64,000 nucleotides of DNA from Bacillota bacterium (GCA_023421505.1 JAEZTJ010000062.1:62001-126000), one strand, 5' to 3'; counted from the stretch's first letter, positions 24,778 through 34,725 are shown. A program made the numbers and translations. The notes: generated from the letters alone by a model not told the origin.

Positions 24778-24844
24778 AGTTTCTGCAGTGCAAGAAGGGT
24801 ATTAGCGATTACTGACTGTTCTGCATGATTCAGAATTTCAATGT

Positions 24845-25129
24845 TCATACCATGCAGAGATATCCGCACTGCTGCAAGTTCGGTAGGTTTTGTTTTGTAA
24901 CCGGGTTTTCGTCGATAAAGCTAATTAGAACTACATCCTGATGTGACGACTGCTCTGATTGGATTACCGATGGAATAGCACAAGCCTTGTTTCGAAGCGT
25001 TTTGATATGATAATAAAAGGTACTCGGTGAAACGCCGTTGGTTAGGCATCACTGTCGGTCGGTAAGTCCGCTCTTGCGGTACTGGGCAATTAAATCCAAC
25101 CAATACTGGTCGTTGTTGTTTTTGCTCAT
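24845..25129 (-). pseudogene. tnpA: IS66 TnpA (orf1) with an in-frame stop
   Basis: From ATG 25129 the frame reads NDQYWLDLIAQYRKSGLTDR, Gln, TGA, then CLTNGVSPSTFYYHIKTLR. The TGA sits where relatives have Trp, a single G-to-A change. The frame ends at 24845, overlapping a short start codon as IS66 orf pairs do. Confidence 0.7.
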
Positions 25130-25213
25130 CTTGTTCAAACTCCTTAAACTGAATTTTGGAGTGAACGGATGCAATGAAAGTTGGATGAAGTTCAAATCCG
25201 ATGAAACGGATAT

Positions 25214-25228
25214 GAAGTAGACTACTTC
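25214..25228. repeat. Perfect 15-nt palindrome
   Basis: GAAGTAG-A-CTACTTC lies between IS66 tnpA and the terminal repeat, nested within a wider TGAAAGTTG/CAACTTTCA pair. It may be a regulatory hairpin of the element. Confidence 0.4.
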
Positions 25229-25375
25229 AACTTTCAGATATCCAAGAACAGGAATATGAAGTAAATCACTCCAAGTACTTAGATTATCTCAAAATTTGTA
25301 ACACAGGGCGATCCGCCTGATTACTTTGCGCTTACCATTGCACTACCAACAAACTGCATCTTAGTTGAATTAAAA

Positions 25376-25435
25376 ATCTCCCTCTGCCTGAATTAAGGAT
25401 GTAATCAGCAGGTGGGAGATCTTTTAAAAAAGTAA
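25376..25435 (-). terminator. Terminator of the ABC/lipoprotein operon
   Basis: ATCTCCC (25376-25382) pairs with GGGAGAT (25424-25430), with inner CTGC/GCAG pairing. A T run follows on the reverse strand (and another on the forward strand), so it may act both ways. Confidence 0.6.
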
Positions 25436-25449
25436 TGTTAAGAAAAAAT

Positions 25450-26061
25450 CTATTTTGTTAATTCAATATTTCCATATTCACTAGACAAATTAATCTTATG
25501 TTCTACCCTGCTATTACCTAGAGTTCCAGAGTATCTTGCACCAATATTGTCAAATCCACGGATAATATCTGCAACAGGAATACTATCAGATTTAATTTCT
25601 CCTGACTGCGTCTTTACAGTTACAGTTCCTTGAAGCCCGGAGACTGCTATGCTTCCGTATTCCGTATGAACGGCCATATTTGTGATAACGGATTCTATTT
25701 GAATATTACCAAATTCGGAATCAGCCTTGAAAGAAACAAGCTGGCCACTGGGGATGTATATATACAATGGCTGGGGTTCGCTTAAGTGTACTCCGCCTTT
25801 TGATATTGGAAGTTTAATCCGTACCGTGTCACCCTCTTGAACAAATAACTTTTCCTCGTAACCGATAATGGAAGCTTTTATCACATCATTATCAGTACTT
25901 TCCACGATAATGTCATTGTCGCCTGTTTCAATGACCACATTCTTGATTGTATCAATGGAAAGTACCTCTGAGTTCTCAGTCTTTTCTCCACACCCGGCTA
26001 AGCCAATACACATAACACAGGTACAAAGCAGTAAAATAGCTGTATTCCATTTCATTTTCAT
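25450..26061 (-). CDS. DUF4097-like lipoprotein
   Basis: The 203-residue product starts at ATG 26061 with AGAGGTG upstream. It has a lipoprotein signal peptide with lipobox GLAGC (Cys near residue 24), then a repetitive beta-strand domain (NVVIETGDNDIIVESTDND, VSFKADSEFGNIQIES, VHTEYGSIAVSGLQG, TQSGEIKSDSI, SSEYGNIEL) typical of DUF4097 adhesin-like beta-helix folds. It is the last gene of the leftward ABC transporter operon. Such lipoproteins often accompany antimicrobial-peptide-responsive ABC/two-component modules; the ligand is unknown. Confidence 0.75.
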   Translation of the reverse strand: MKMKWNTAILLLCTCVMCIGLAGCGEKTENSEVLSIDTIKNVVIETGDNDIIVESTDNDVIKASIIGYEEKLFVQEGDTVRIKLPISKGGVHLSEPQPLYIYIPSGQLVSFKADSEFGNIQIESVITNMAVHTEYGSIAVSGLQGTVTVKTQSGEIKSDSIPVADIIRGFDNIGARYSGTLGNSRVEHKINLSSEYGNIELTK

Positions 26062-26062
26062 G

Positions 26063-27619
26063 TTAAACACCTCTTTTCATTAATTTTATAAAGTTTCGAT
26101 TGTCTAAAGACCACTGCTTTGCCACGCCTGTAAAAAGAAGTAAAGCAAATGCAATGAAATATACAACTGCGTGATTGGACTGCACTCCTAAAAAGTCTAG
26201 CGGCCCAATATTATTGATTGGTCCAAAATAAAGAAGCGCCAGATAAACACCTTCAAACAACCTCCGGCTTCCGGAAAGTGCTCCGCATAGCAGTGCAAGC
26301 GCAGAAATAAACAACGCTCCGGCTGCCCATGCAGCTAAATTTCCCCATGCTCCGTTTACAGCAAACCGAAACATAATTCCTGAAGACATAAGCATGCTTA
26401 CACAAATTGCCGCCATTAAACTGGAAGCCCACTTGGTCACTCTGGGGCAACTGGAGAGGATTAGTTGGGTTGTGTTACTAAATTTTTCCCGGCAGCCCAT
26501 CTGCGACCATATCCCGATTGGGAAAAGCATAATTAAAGAAATCCATTTAAGACCTTCGCCCATTGTAACAAAATAGCTTAAAGCAATAGCAGCTAACATC
26601 TCTGCATACCACCACAAGGATTTTCCAGCCATCATAATTCTAAGCTCACCTTTTAGCAAGGCCAGGAAACTGGCATGGCGGCTTTTCTTGACAGGTGATA
26701 GTGTGAGTGTACGGGATACATGCTTTTTCACTACACTTTTTGGCGGAGTTATGCGTAAAGTACAGCTTTTGGGTGTTCGGAAACGGTCAAACAATATGGT
26801 AGCAGCGATAACGAGCAGAACGGCAATTCCAACCCATAACAGTCGGGTTGATAAAAAGCCATTGTCCCAAGCAACTCCGTTCCAGACAAAGGTTGGAACC
26901 GTACCGCTATTCGGGTAATATCCAAAGCTGGCGGCATCCGGCAGTCCTGAATAGACAGCTTTTGCTCCTGCCAGCATTTGACCCAAAATAGTTCCGATGC
27001 CGAACAGGTCATAGGAATTACCGGGTGCTGCCACAGATACAGTGGAAAAAGTAATCCAGATTACAAATAAGATGATATTTCCGAAAACACCCTTTAAAGC
27101 TGGAATGACGTCAAAGAGCACGGTCAGTGCCGCTAGAACCAAAAGGTGAGGCACAGTGATAAATACAAACGATGCAGCGTAATGCAGCAGCTCAATGGAC
27201 AGGCTTTCATGCCTGAAAATCTGCATAAAAATTACCGCAAGTGTAAACAACAGTGCAGAGGAAAGCAAAACAGCAAAGTTGGATAAGAACTTACTTCCAA
27301 TGTACTGAATTTTACGAACTGGGGCGCTTGCGATACTCTGCCCAATTTTAAGCCTTGTGTCCTCTGATATCTGGCTTCTGAGCAGGTAAAATCCCGGAAG
27401 CCATAGCAAAATGACTGGGAGCATGGCGGCAATCGAACCAAGCCACGCAGAATTGTAAATACCGCGCACACCTCCAAGATAAAAAATCTGATACCCTTCA
27501 TTCATTCCCGGCACACAGAGAAATGCAAGAAAAATGCTCAGCACGACTACCAAAAGATAACTGGTGCTTCGTATTTGCTTTATCATCGTGTGTTTGATAA
27601 TGGTAAAAAGCTTGCTCAC
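26063..27619 (-). CDS. ABC transporter permease (ABC-2 type)
   Basis: The 518-residue protein has around twelve hydrophobic segments in two blocks (residues 15-270 and 330-510), suggesting a fused double permease. It starts with GTG overlapping the stop of the ATPase gene (GTGA), with GGAGGTGACA just upstream. Its partner is the ATPase at 27616. Base composition is visibly more GC-rich than the flanking genes, suggesting acquisition by transfer. The substrate is unknown. Confidence 0.8.
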   Translation of the reverse strand: MSKLFTIIKHTMIKQIRSTSYLLVVVLSIFLAFLCVPGMNEGYQIFYLGGVRGIYNSAWLGSIAAMLPVILLWLPGFYLLRSQISEDTRLKIGQSIASAPVRKIQYIGSKFLSNFAVLLSSALLFTLAVIFMQIFRHESLSIELLHYAASFVFITVPHLLVLAALTVLFDVIPALKGVFGNIILFVIWITFSTVSVAAPGNSYDLFGIGTILGQMLAGAKAVYSGLPDAASFGYYPNSGTVPTFVWNGVAWDNGFLSTRLLWVGIAVLLVIAATILFDRFRTPKSCTLRITPPKSVVKKHVSRTLTLSPVKKSRHASFLALLKGELRIMMAGKSLWWYAEMLAAIALSYFVTMGEGLKWISLIMLFPIGIWSQMGCREKFSNTTQLILSSCPRVTKWASSLMAAICVSMLMSSGIMFRFAVNGAWGNLAAWAAGALFISALALLCGALSGSRRLFEGVYLALLYFGPINNIGPLDFLGVQSNHAVVYFIAFALLLFTGVAKQWSLDNRNFIKLMKRGV

Positions 27620-28488
27620 GCTGTCACCTCCGATACTCCAGTTCCTTGTAAATAGGCATCCTCTAAGGTAGGCTCCACAGAAACCGCATTGAGGTGCGGT
27701 TTTTGCTTGGAAATGATACGCACGTGGATACCATCACTTTTTTGCATAGCATTGCTGACAACAAATTGACTCTGTGTTTCTCCCAGCCTATCTTCAGGAA
27801 CCACAGAAGTCCAGACAGCCCCAGCGCAGCTGTGTATCAACGCTTCCGGAGTGGTGTCTGCAATGACTTTTCCGGCTTTCATAACAACAATTTGCGGTGC
27901 GATAGATTCGATATCACTGACAATATGGGTGGAAAGAATGATAATCCGGTCTGCTGCGATAGAGGCCAGCAGATTGCGAAACTGAATCCTTTCCTCAGGG
28001 TCAAGCCCAACGGTAGGTTCATCTATAATTAAAATCTTCGGGTCATTCAAAAGTGCCTGAGCGATTCCCACCCGCTGCTTCATTCCGCCTGAAAATCCGC
28101 CGAGATATTTTTTACCAGCAGTTTCAAGATTTAAAATCTCCAACAAATCACGAATGCGCTGTTTAGCTGTTTTCATATCCAGGCTCTTCATGGCAGCCAT
28201 ATATTCTAAAAATTCTGCTGCACTCATATTGGGGTATACACCAAAGTCCTGGGGCAAGTACCCAAGAATCCTTCTCAGCTCGTTTGGGTGCTTCATCACA
28301 TCGCAACCCTGATATAGAACGGTGCCGCTGGTTGGTTTATCAATGGTAGATAAAATACGCATCAAGGTCGATTTTCCTGCCCCGTTTGGGCCGAGAAGTC
28401 CGGTCACTCCATTGCGGAACGTTACATTAATGCCGCTCAGAGCGGATTTATTTCCAAATTTTTTTGTTAAATTTTGTACTGTTAACAT
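27616..28488 (-). CDS. ABC transporter ATP-binding protein
   Basis: The 290-residue protein starts at ATG 28488, with AGGAGG eight bases upstream; the longer frame to 28542 lacks a site. It has Walker A GPNGAGKS, the Q-loop LPQDFGVYPN, signature FSGGMKQRVGIAQALL, Walker B ILIIDEPTVGLDPEER and the switch His in ILSTHIVSD. It energises the adjacent permease. It is transcribed divergently from the two-component genes, a layout in which the regulator usually controls the transporter. Confidence 0.9.
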   Translation of the reverse strand: MLTVQNLTKKFGNKSALSGINVTFRNGVTGLLGPNGAGKSTLMRILSTIDKPTSGTVLYQGCDVMKHPNELRRILGYLPQDFGVYPNMSAAEFLEYMAAMKSLDMKTAKQRIRDLLEILNLETAGKKYLGGFSGGMKQRVGIAQALLNDPKILIIDEPTVGLDPEERIQFRNLLASIAADRIIILSTHIVSDIESIAPQIVVMKAGKVIADTTPEALIHSCAGAVWTSVVPEDRLGETQSQFVVSNAMQKSDGIHVRIISKQKPHLNAVSVEPTLEDAYLQGTGVSEVTA

Positions 28489-28653
28489 CGTATGATTTCC
28501 TCCTGTTTGTTTTATAACTCTATTATAAGGAGCGGAATCCACAACAGAGCAACAGGAAAACCACAGAATGGTAATATTGTGCCGCGTTACTTGTCGGTCC
28601 TATCTTCCTATGCTAAAATATAAATACACAAAAGTGTGAAAGGAGGTTTTGTT

Positions 28654-29376
28654 TTGCAGAAAGAAAAAATTTTGCTTGTCGATGATGAAGCCGGGCTATT
28701 GCAGCTGATTAAAATCACGCTTAAAAACGAGCATTTTTATCACATCACCTGTGCTTTAACAGCATCAGAAGCATTAGATCATATAAAAAGCACTTCTTTT
28801 GATTTGATTGTATTGGATGTTGGTCTACCTGATTTTTCAGGGTTTGACTTATGTCAGGAATTGCGGCGTTATACACTGGCTCCGGTTATATTTTTGACAG
28901 CTAGAGACAGTACACTGGATAAGCTCTCCGGTCTCGCCATCGGCGGCGACGATTACATTACAAAGCCGTTTGAACCTTTGGAGGTGGCGGCCAGAATCAA
29001 GGCCATTCTTAGGCGGCAGTCCTATGCAAAAAACAAAGAGGCAGAGGCCCCTTCAACAGACGTATTTGATTATGACCGTTTTGTTGTCAATGTAGGTGAT
29101 GCAACAGTTACAGTGGCTGGCGAACCGGTGGAATGCACTGCAAAAGAATATGAGCTTCTATTATTCTTCTGCAATAATCCGAACCGTGTATTTACAGCTT
29201 CTCAGCTCTACGAAGCCGTATGGGATAGCTTAAGTGTTGGGGATGACAAAACCGTATCCATGCAGATTTCAAGGCTACGAAAGAAGCTGCGGGATGAAGA
29301 AGCGCCGTTGATGATTCAAAATCTTCGTGGAATCGGCTATAAATTTATCCCCCCGAAGCAAGGTGGCACTTTATGA
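28654..29376 (+). CDS. OmpR-family response regulator
   Basis: The 240-residue product has a receiver domain (ILLVDDEAG; phospho-acceptor Asp in LIVLDVGLPD; Lys in DYITKPF) and a C-terminal OmpR-type winged helix (AKEYELLLFF, DDKTVSMQISRLRKKL, IRG-like NLRGIGYKF). TTG at 28654 is chosen because AAAGGAGG lies within the longer GTG-started frame. It overlaps the kinase gene by four bases. It probably activates the divergent ABC operon. Confidence 0.9.
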   Translation: MQKEKILLVDDEAGLLQLIKITLKNEHFYHITCALTASEALDHIKSTSFDLIVLDVGLPDFSGFDLCQELRRYTLAPVIFLTARDSTLDKLSGLAIGGDDYITKPFEPLEVAARIKAILRRQSYAKNKEAEAPSTDVFDYDRFVVNVGDATVTVAGEPVECTAKEYELLLFFCNNPNRVFTASQLYEAVWDSLSVGDDKTVSMQISRLRKKLRDEEAPLMIQNLRGIGYKFIPPKQGGTL

Positions 29377-30506
29377 AATTGAGACTCCGTTTTATCTTCT
29401 TTTTTATGGGTGGCCTTTTTGCATTTATTCTATTTATGGGCATTTTTGTCGCTGTTTTCTTTGACATCTTTATTCCCCATATGGGGATACGAGAAGGGCG
29501 ATTCCCGCTGATGGAAATCGCAGCGGTTCTCTTTCCTTTTTTGGCTGGTGGCGTTTTTCTGGGGCTATTTTTCGTGAACCCCCTTGTTTATATTATTTCG
29601 TTGATTCGAGACTTGTCTTCCGGTACGAGATTTTCATCTAATATAAATGAAAAACTCTATAAAAGGAATGGTAAACTGAAACTGCGCTATTTTTTGTATC
29701 AGGAACTGATTGTTGATATTTATAAACTGTCTGATGATTTGGCTTCTGCAAAAAAAGAGAGAGAAAAGGTGGAGGAGGTAAAGACAAATTGGATTGCAGG
29801 CGTGTCACACGATTTAAAGACACCCCTCTCCTATATCACCGGCTACTCCTCTCTGCTTCTTGATCAAACGAACCCTTGGAGTGAAGAACAGCAAAAAAAC
29901 TATTTGAATGAGATACATGATAAAAGCGTTGTGATTGCCGAAATGATTGGAGATTTAAATTTATCTTTTAAACTGGATTCGCTAGGTGAAGCATATCCTC
30001 TCAATAAAACGCGTTTTGACCTTGTGGACTTTTCCAGAAGATTGATGGCTGATATTGCAAACAACCCGAAAGCACCTGAGTATGTGTTGGGGTTTCATTG
30101 CAACGCTGACCATGTTACCGTCCATGCAGATGAGAAACTGCTCTATCGGGCGCTTCAAAATTTGGTTGTCAATGCGATTTCGCATAATCCAAAGGGAACA
30201 TCTATTGAGATTACGATCGAACGATATGAAGAAAGTGGTCAAGTATCCATCACAGTATCCGACAACGGAATTGGCATGGATCAGGCCGTATTAGAAAAGC
30301 TGTTTGCACGCTATTATCGGCCTGAAGAAACAGATAACAGCAGTGGTGGTCTTGGACTTTCAATGGTCAAGAGTATTGTGGATGCACACAACGGAAGAAT
30401 TAAGGTCAAGAGTGTTAAAGATGAAGGAACAAGTGTGCGTATACAAATACCCTATGTTTTACAAATCTGTGCAAATGACATGCCCTGCACACCCATTCGG
30501 ACATAA
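29373..30506 (+). CDS. Sensor histidine kinase
   Basis: The 377-residue protein has two N-terminal membrane helices (about 5-30 and 48-75) with a short extracellular loop, then the phospho-acceptor His in GVSHDLKTPLSYITGYSSLL, N-box NLVVNAISHNP, G1 VSDNGIGMD and G2 GGLGLSMVKSIV. The short sensor loop is like intramembrane-sensing kinases that work with ABC transporters. It is coupled to the regulator by ATGA overlap. Confidence 0.9.
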   Translation: MKLRLRFIFFFMGGLFAFILFMGIFVAVFFDIFIPHMGIREGRFPLMEIAAVLFPFLAGGVFLGLFFVNPLVYIISLIRDLSSGTRFSSNINEKLYKRNGKLKLRYFLYQELIVDIYKLSDDLASAKKEREKVEEVKTNWIAGVSHDLKTPLSYITGYSSLLLDQTNPWSEEQQKNYLNEIHDKSVVIAEMIGDLNLSFKLDSLGEAYPLNKTRFDLVDFSRRLMADIANNPKAPEYVLGFHCNADHVTVHADEKLLYRALQNLVVNAISHNPKGTSIEITIERYEESGQVSITVSDNGIGMDQAVLEKLFARYYRPEETDNSSGGLGLSMVKSIVDAHNGRIKVKSVKDEGTSVRIQIPYVLQICANDMPCTPIRT

Positions 30507-30561
30507 AAAGACTACCGAATTGACTGATAAAATCTAATGTCAGCAACCCGATGGTCTTTTT
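30505..30561 (+). terminator. Terminator after the histidine kinase gene
   Basis: AAAAAGAC (30505-30512) pairs with GTCTTTTT (30554-30561), with inner pairing of TTGACTGA and TCAGCAA. Confidence 0.65.
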
Positions 30562-30672
30562 ATCATCTTCTTAAATCAACAGGATGAGATTTTTATCACA
30601 TAGCACGTTGATTGCTCCTCAAATGTATTTTTAATTTGAATGCTACTGCCGAGTTGCTATAATATGATGCAC

Positions 30673-31368
30673 TTAGAAGAATTTCAAGCTATATACGCCA
30701 TCCTTCCTAGTAATCAGCGCTTCATAAGTCTGTCCCCACTCTGCATTAAAGTCAGCAATTTCACCTATTTTACATTCGGAATCTTCCTCAATTGTAAAGA
30801 ATTCAATCCGTAACTGTCTTAAGTCTGCATCTTCTGGAAAATCGGTTTTTGAGAATTCCAATGGAAAATCTGGACTCTCATATGCAAATTTTTTCTGAGT
30901 GACTATGTCATCTCCCAAATAACAACAATAGCCGAGCATTTGAGCATCCACATTCAATAAGATCATATGTAATGTAAATTTATCTTTCTCTTCCCTGTCC
31001 CAAATGATTTTCTCATTAGAACCTTTTTGGATAATCTGATTTATTTTTCCATCAATTGGTACTGAAAAAAATCCTCTCGTCTCGTCTTTTGGCAAGACTC
31101 CTAAAAATGTGTTAAACTTGACACCAATATAAAGTGTGTCGCCCTTCTGTGCTGCCTTGTATCCAATAAATGCGTCTGATGGAAAAATATATCCGCTATC
31201 CGACTCAAAAGACACTTTTTCTTCTCCCACATCAAGGATTTCAATATACATATCATCGCACATAGTAAATCCAAATAATCTCCACCCATAACGAGCTACT
31301 GTAAAAATCAGTACTATTCCAATTAATATACCCGCAAATACTATTAGCAATCGGTTTCTCTTCTTCAT
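30673..31368 (-). CDS. Membrane-anchored protein of unknown function
   Basis: The frame is open to 31440, but ATG 31368 starts MKKRNRLLIVFAGILIGIVL, a normal positively charged N-terminus with one membrane helix; two in-frame ATGs lie upstream without clear ribosome sites. The remaining about 200 residues are probably extracytoplasmic, acidic and beta-rich, with a C-terminal segment near residues 185-230. I do not recognise a family. It stands alone between the two-component genes and the glutathione operon. Confidence 0.6.
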   Translation of the reverse strand: MKKRNRLLIVFAGILIGIVLIFTVARYGWRLFGFTMCDDMYIEILDVGEEKVSFESDSGYIFPSDAFIGYKAAQKGDTLYIGVKFNTFLGVLPKDETRGFFSVPIDGKINQIIQKGSNEKIIWDREEKDKFTLHMILLNVDAQMLGYCCYLGDDIVTQKKFAYESPDFPLEFSKTDFPEDADLRQLRIEFFTIEEDSECKIGEIADFNAEWGQTYEALITRKDGVYSLKFF

Positions 31369-31564
31369 AAATCTACCCCAATACATTGGCCCCTTCTCAT
31401 ATATGATATAAATATAATCATTATATCGTTGACTTATCATATATACAACTATTTATTGACAGTAAAAAAAGAAGAATAAAGAGATTGACTTCAGGAAAAG
31501 CAGCACTTTTAAGATTAAGCATATTACAGATAAAGTTAAGATTTTTAGGCTCAGGTTATCCGTT

Positions 31565-32557
31565 TTATTCTGCTAATCCTAAGAGATCCAAAATCTTATT
31601 CTCTACATGCCGATTTTTTCCCTGGTATGGGTAATCATGAATATGGATGGCTGGATTGAAGTTAATCTCAATAATACCATAATTATTCTCGTTTGGCTTA
31701 GCTTTCATATCCTGTATCATAATATCAGCTCCACATATTTTAGCCCCGGCTGATTTTGCTGCCTTAACGGCAATCTGTTTATAGTCCTCTATAATATCAT
31801 CCGTAATATCAATACTGTCACCGCCTGTACTGATATTGGAATTTTCTCTTAAATAAACCCTCTCTCCCGCTGCAGGGATTGTATCAAAGCTTTTATTCTG
31901 ATGCGCAAGATAATCCTGTTCTGTTCTACCAAGTACAATTTTCTCAAGAGGTGTCACATATCCTTTCCCACGTAATGGGTCCTTATTCTTTAATTCAACC
32001 AATTCGCCAATGGTATGTTTTCCGTCTCCTAGTACATTGGCTGGTACACGATGCAAAACAGCCACAACCTCTTCACCAACTACAAAAAAACGGTATTCTT
32101 TTCCGTAAATAAATTCTTCAAGCAATACTGCTTTGTCATAGGTAAATGCCAGCTCCAGTGCCTTCATCACATCCTCCATGGTATATTCTCCTTTCAGGAT
32201 GACAACTCCCTGCCCGAAATTGGTTGACTTGGGTTTGATAACCAAGTCTTTTCCCCAGAAGTCTTTGAGCTTTTGAACTCCAGCTTCAAGGCTTTCAATT
32301 GCTACTCCATCAGGAACCCGAAGTCCTTTTTCTCGTAATATGATTTTAGTCACTTCTTTGTTTTCCATAATAAGCGGCGCAATATAGGTATCGGCAGATG
32401 TTTTTGTAGCCTGCTTAATATACTCTACTTTGTCATTTTTCGTTAAGCGTATAAAATTATCGTTCCAATCCAGTACTTCTACCCGGATTCCTCGCCTCAA
32501 AGCTTCCTGTATCAACATCTGTGTAGATAATTCCAAACTCTCATATCCTTTGATCAT
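31565..32557 (-). CDS. Glutathione synthetase, ATP-grasp half of a split GshF
   Basis: The 330-residue ATP-grasp protein matches the C-terminal half of bifunctional GshF: IKGYESLELSTQMLIQEALR, KPKSTNFGQGVVIL, the LLEEFIYGKEYRFFVVG motif, a VLGDGKHTIGELV segment and the metal-binding IIEINFNPAIHIHDYP. It joins glycine to gamma-glutamylcysteine. In fused GshF this segment follows the ligase domain directly; here GGGAGG and a TAATG stop-start overlap separate the two polypeptides, so the split is translated by reinitiation and does not look like a disabling frameshift. Confidence 0.85.
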   Translation of the reverse strand: MIKGYESLELSTQMLIQEALRRGIRVEVLDWNDNFIRLTKNDKVEYIKQATKTSADTYIAPLIMENKEVTKIILREKGLRVPDGVAIESLEAGVQKLKDFWGKDLVIKPKSTNFGQGVVILKGEYTMEDVMKALELAFTYDKAVLLEEFIYGKEYRFFVVGEEVVAVLHRVPANVLGDGKHTIGELVELKNKDPLRGKGYVTPLEKIVLGRTEQDYLAHQNKSFDTIPAAGERVYLRENSNISTGGDSIDITDDIIEDYKQIAVKAAKSAGAKICGADIMIQDMKAKPNENNYGIIEINFNPAIHIHDYPYQGKNRHVENKILDLLGLAE

Positions 32558-33996
32558 TACAGTTCCTCCCTACTATAATATGCTTTGTATTCCTTAGCTT
32601 TTCTAATTCCAAATTCCAGAAAGCTTTCTTTTCTGTGATCCATCTCGTCTTGAAGCATGGCTGACGGAAGAAGTGATATATTCTTAAGTTTCTGATATTC
32701 TGCTAATACACTTTGGCGGTATACCTTTGCGTTATCTTGTTGATCAAGAAGTGTGGCAATCAATTGCAACCCTTCAAATATATTTTCACCCCATTCAGTC
32801 AGGCTGATTTTACCACCATTCAGACGATTTAGCATAAGATTTGGTCTTCGGCCTGATAGAGCAATCAAATGATGATTTTTATTAATTCGATTCATCTCTT
32901 TATTATCTAAGAGCGTGTTGTCATTGAACATGCAAAACAGCGTAAAAACCTGAAGAAAATGCATCTGTTGCAGACTGATTCCTGTCTTCTCAAATGGATT
33001 GATATCTAAAATACGTATCTCAGCATATTTCACTCCGCGCTTTTCGAGGGCATCAATCTGGTTCTCTCCATTCTCGACTATCTGCTTCATTCGGATAGGT
33101 GAATAAAATTCACTGTCTTTCTGCAAAACTCTATCATTTAGTTGAACACCTAGTTTCGCATACTTTCTGCTTTTCTTTGACATCAGTGAACGAATCCCTT
33201 TGATATACTCTTCTTTACTATTATAAAACACCGAATTTTTAGCTTGCTCCGGATTTGTATATCCAAAACGGCTTACCCGAAGTGATGTGGCATATTTCTC
33301 ATATTGGTTACAGCACTCAGGGCAGCATTTTCTTATATTCTCCACTTGCTCCCGTAAAACAGCACGATAAGTATCCTCATAGGAAGGAGAGGCCCCAAAT
33401 AAATAGATTAATAACCAACGGTATCGTAAGAAATTTCTTGCAAACGCAAAGTATAACTCATCCGTAAATTCCTGTATTTTACTATTTTTATTCAGCTCAT
33501 TATGTAATAATTTTATAAGATCATTGCCAAAGGAAAAATTAAAATGGATTCCTGATATCATTTGCATTTTCTTCCCGTAACGATTTGCCAGTCCCTGGCG
33601 ATAGGTATATGCTATCTGCCCAGCCTCCGAATTATCAAATCGGGCTATCGGGATGTATTCATCTTCCGGTAATCTCGGAGGCATACTGAGAGGCCAGAGA
33701 TATTCGTTCCTTATGCCTGCTGCAGCTTTTTTATGAAGATAGTGTAAATAATGATCTACCTCTTCAACCTTTGAAAATGGCGGTGTTATCAACTCCAGCT
33801 GGCTTTCAGAAAAATCAGTCGTTATTTCCTTATTTCTTAACTTATCTCCAAAAACTTCTGGATGCGGTGTTAAAGCCAGATCTCCTTTATAGGTAACTCG
33901 TTGTAATTCTCTTTCCACACCCCATTTTCCATCAAGAAGCAGTTTGTGATATTCCCCTGAAAATACAGCATACATTCTCTCGAAATTCCATATCAT
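32557..33996 (-). CDS. gshA: Glutamate-cysteine ligase half of a split GshF
   Basis: The 479-residue protein matches the N-terminal gamma-glutamylcysteine ligase domain of GshF ([62 protein letters not shown]). It joins glutamate and cysteine. I chose ATG 33996, nine bases after AAGGAG; the frame extends to 34023. It overlaps cysE by 65 nt in another frame, an unusually long overlap, and overlaps the gshB half by one base. Confidence 0.88.
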   Translation of the reverse strand: MIWNFERMYAVFSGEYHKLLLDGKWGVERELQRVTYKGDLALTPHPEVFGDKLRNKEITTDFSESQLELITPPFSKVEEVDHYLHYLHKKAAAGIRNEYLWPLSMPPRLPEDEYIPIARFDNSEAGQIAYTYRQGLANRYGKKMQMISGIHFNFSFGNDLIKLLHNELNKNSKIQEFTDELYFAFARNFLRYRWLLIYLFGASPSYEDTYRAVLREQVENIRKCCPECCNQYEKYATSLRVSRFGYTNPEQAKNSVFYNSKEEYIKGIRSLMSKKSRKYAKLGVQLNDRVLQKDSEFYSPIRMKQIVENGENQIDALEKRGVKYAEIRILDINPFEKTGISLQQMHFLQVFTLFCMFNDNTLLDNKEMNRINKNHHLIALSGRRPNLMLNRLNGGKISLTEWGENIFEGLQLIATLLDQQDNAKVYRQSVLAEYQKLKNISLLPSAMLQDEMDHRKESFLEFGIRKAKEYKAYYSREEL

Positions 33997-34687
33997 CTTT
34001 CCATTCTCCTTGTTTATGTTCATTTGAATTTACAAATTTCCCAAGCTTTGTCTCAAGCTCCTCTATCTTCTGCTTTAAACATTGGTTTTCTTTTTTTAGT
34101 AGTAGTATATCGTCGAAAACAATATCCGGTAAATTGTTGTGATTTAACTCTTCCTTGGGAATTCTTTTATTATCCTGTTTTACGACGCGTCCTGGTATTC
34201 CTACTACAGTTGAATTTGGCGGAACCTCTGTAAGTAGGACAGATCCGGCACCGATTTTAGCATTATCACCAACCGTGATGGAGCCAAGGATTTTTGCACC
34301 AGCACTGATCATTACGTTATTTCCAATGGTTGGATGACGTTTTCCTGTTTCTTTTCCCGTTCCTCCAAGTGTCACTCCTTGATATATAGTTACATTATTT
34401 CCAATTATTGCAGTCTCACCTATTACGACGCCATTTCCATGGTCAATGAATAATCCCTTGCCGATTGTTGCGCCAGGATGTATTTCTATACCAGTTTTAC
34501 GTACAATACGCTGCGATATATAACGTGCCATAAAGTAATGCTTCTTAAGATATAAGCGATGAGCGGCATGATATCCAAGTATCGCTCGAAAGCTCGGATA
34601 AAGCAGTACTTCCCAGGAAGACTTAATCGCCGGATCTCGTTCTCTTACGAGATTAATTTCATCTCTAAAGCTCTTAATAAATTTCAT
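33932..34687 (-). CDS. cysE: Serine O-acetyltransferase
   Basis: The 251-residue protein has the CysE helical start ([20 protein letters not shown]), then left-handed beta-helix hexapeptide repeats ([57 protein letters not shown]). It makes O-acetylserine, the precursor of cysteine. A coiled-coil-like tail ([20 protein letters not shown]) and an out-of-frame read into gshA make it longer than usual at the C-terminus. AAGGGGG precedes the ATG. With gshA and gshB it supplies cysteine for glutathione. Confidence 0.92.
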   Translation of the reverse strand: MKFIKSFRDEINLVRERDPAIKSSWEVLLYPSFRAILGYHAAHRLYLKKHYFMARYISQRIVRKTGIEIHPGATIGKGLFIDHGNGVVIGETAIIGNNVTIYQGVTLGGTGKETGKRHPTIGNNVMISAGAKILGSITVGDNAKIGAGSVLLTEVPPNSTVVGIPGRVVKQDNKRIPKEELNHNNLPDIVFDDILLLKKENQCLKQKIEELETKLGKFVNSNEHKQGEWKDDMEFRENVCCIFRGISQTAS

Positions 34688-34725
34688 AGGATATCCCCCT
34701 TAATGATGTTATACTGTTTTATAAC

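Larger units (their letters stand above)
24424..25335 (-). mobile_element. Decayed IS66-family insertion sequence
   Basis: The remnant holds recognisable tnpA and tnpB (separate entries) and, at 25321-25335, an IS66-like terminal repeat whose reverse complement reads GTAAGCGCAAAGTAA. Downstream of tnpB a stub starting MEQGNLAEFVQLQKETIEYM (near 24285) looks like the first residues of tnpC, which is then lost. No second terminal repeat was found, so the far end is deleted. The stretch 23660-25449 contains no intact gene. Confidence 0.75.

Noticed and set aside
24424..25129. TGA recoding in the IS66 genes
   Set aside because: Both premature stops are TGA, but they replace different residues (Trp and Arg) by simple transitions, and the rest of the element is decayed. 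Ordinary gene death is enough.
30055..30537. Forward ORFs within the histidine kinase gene
   Set aside because: Out-of-frame shadows of the kinase catalytic domain.
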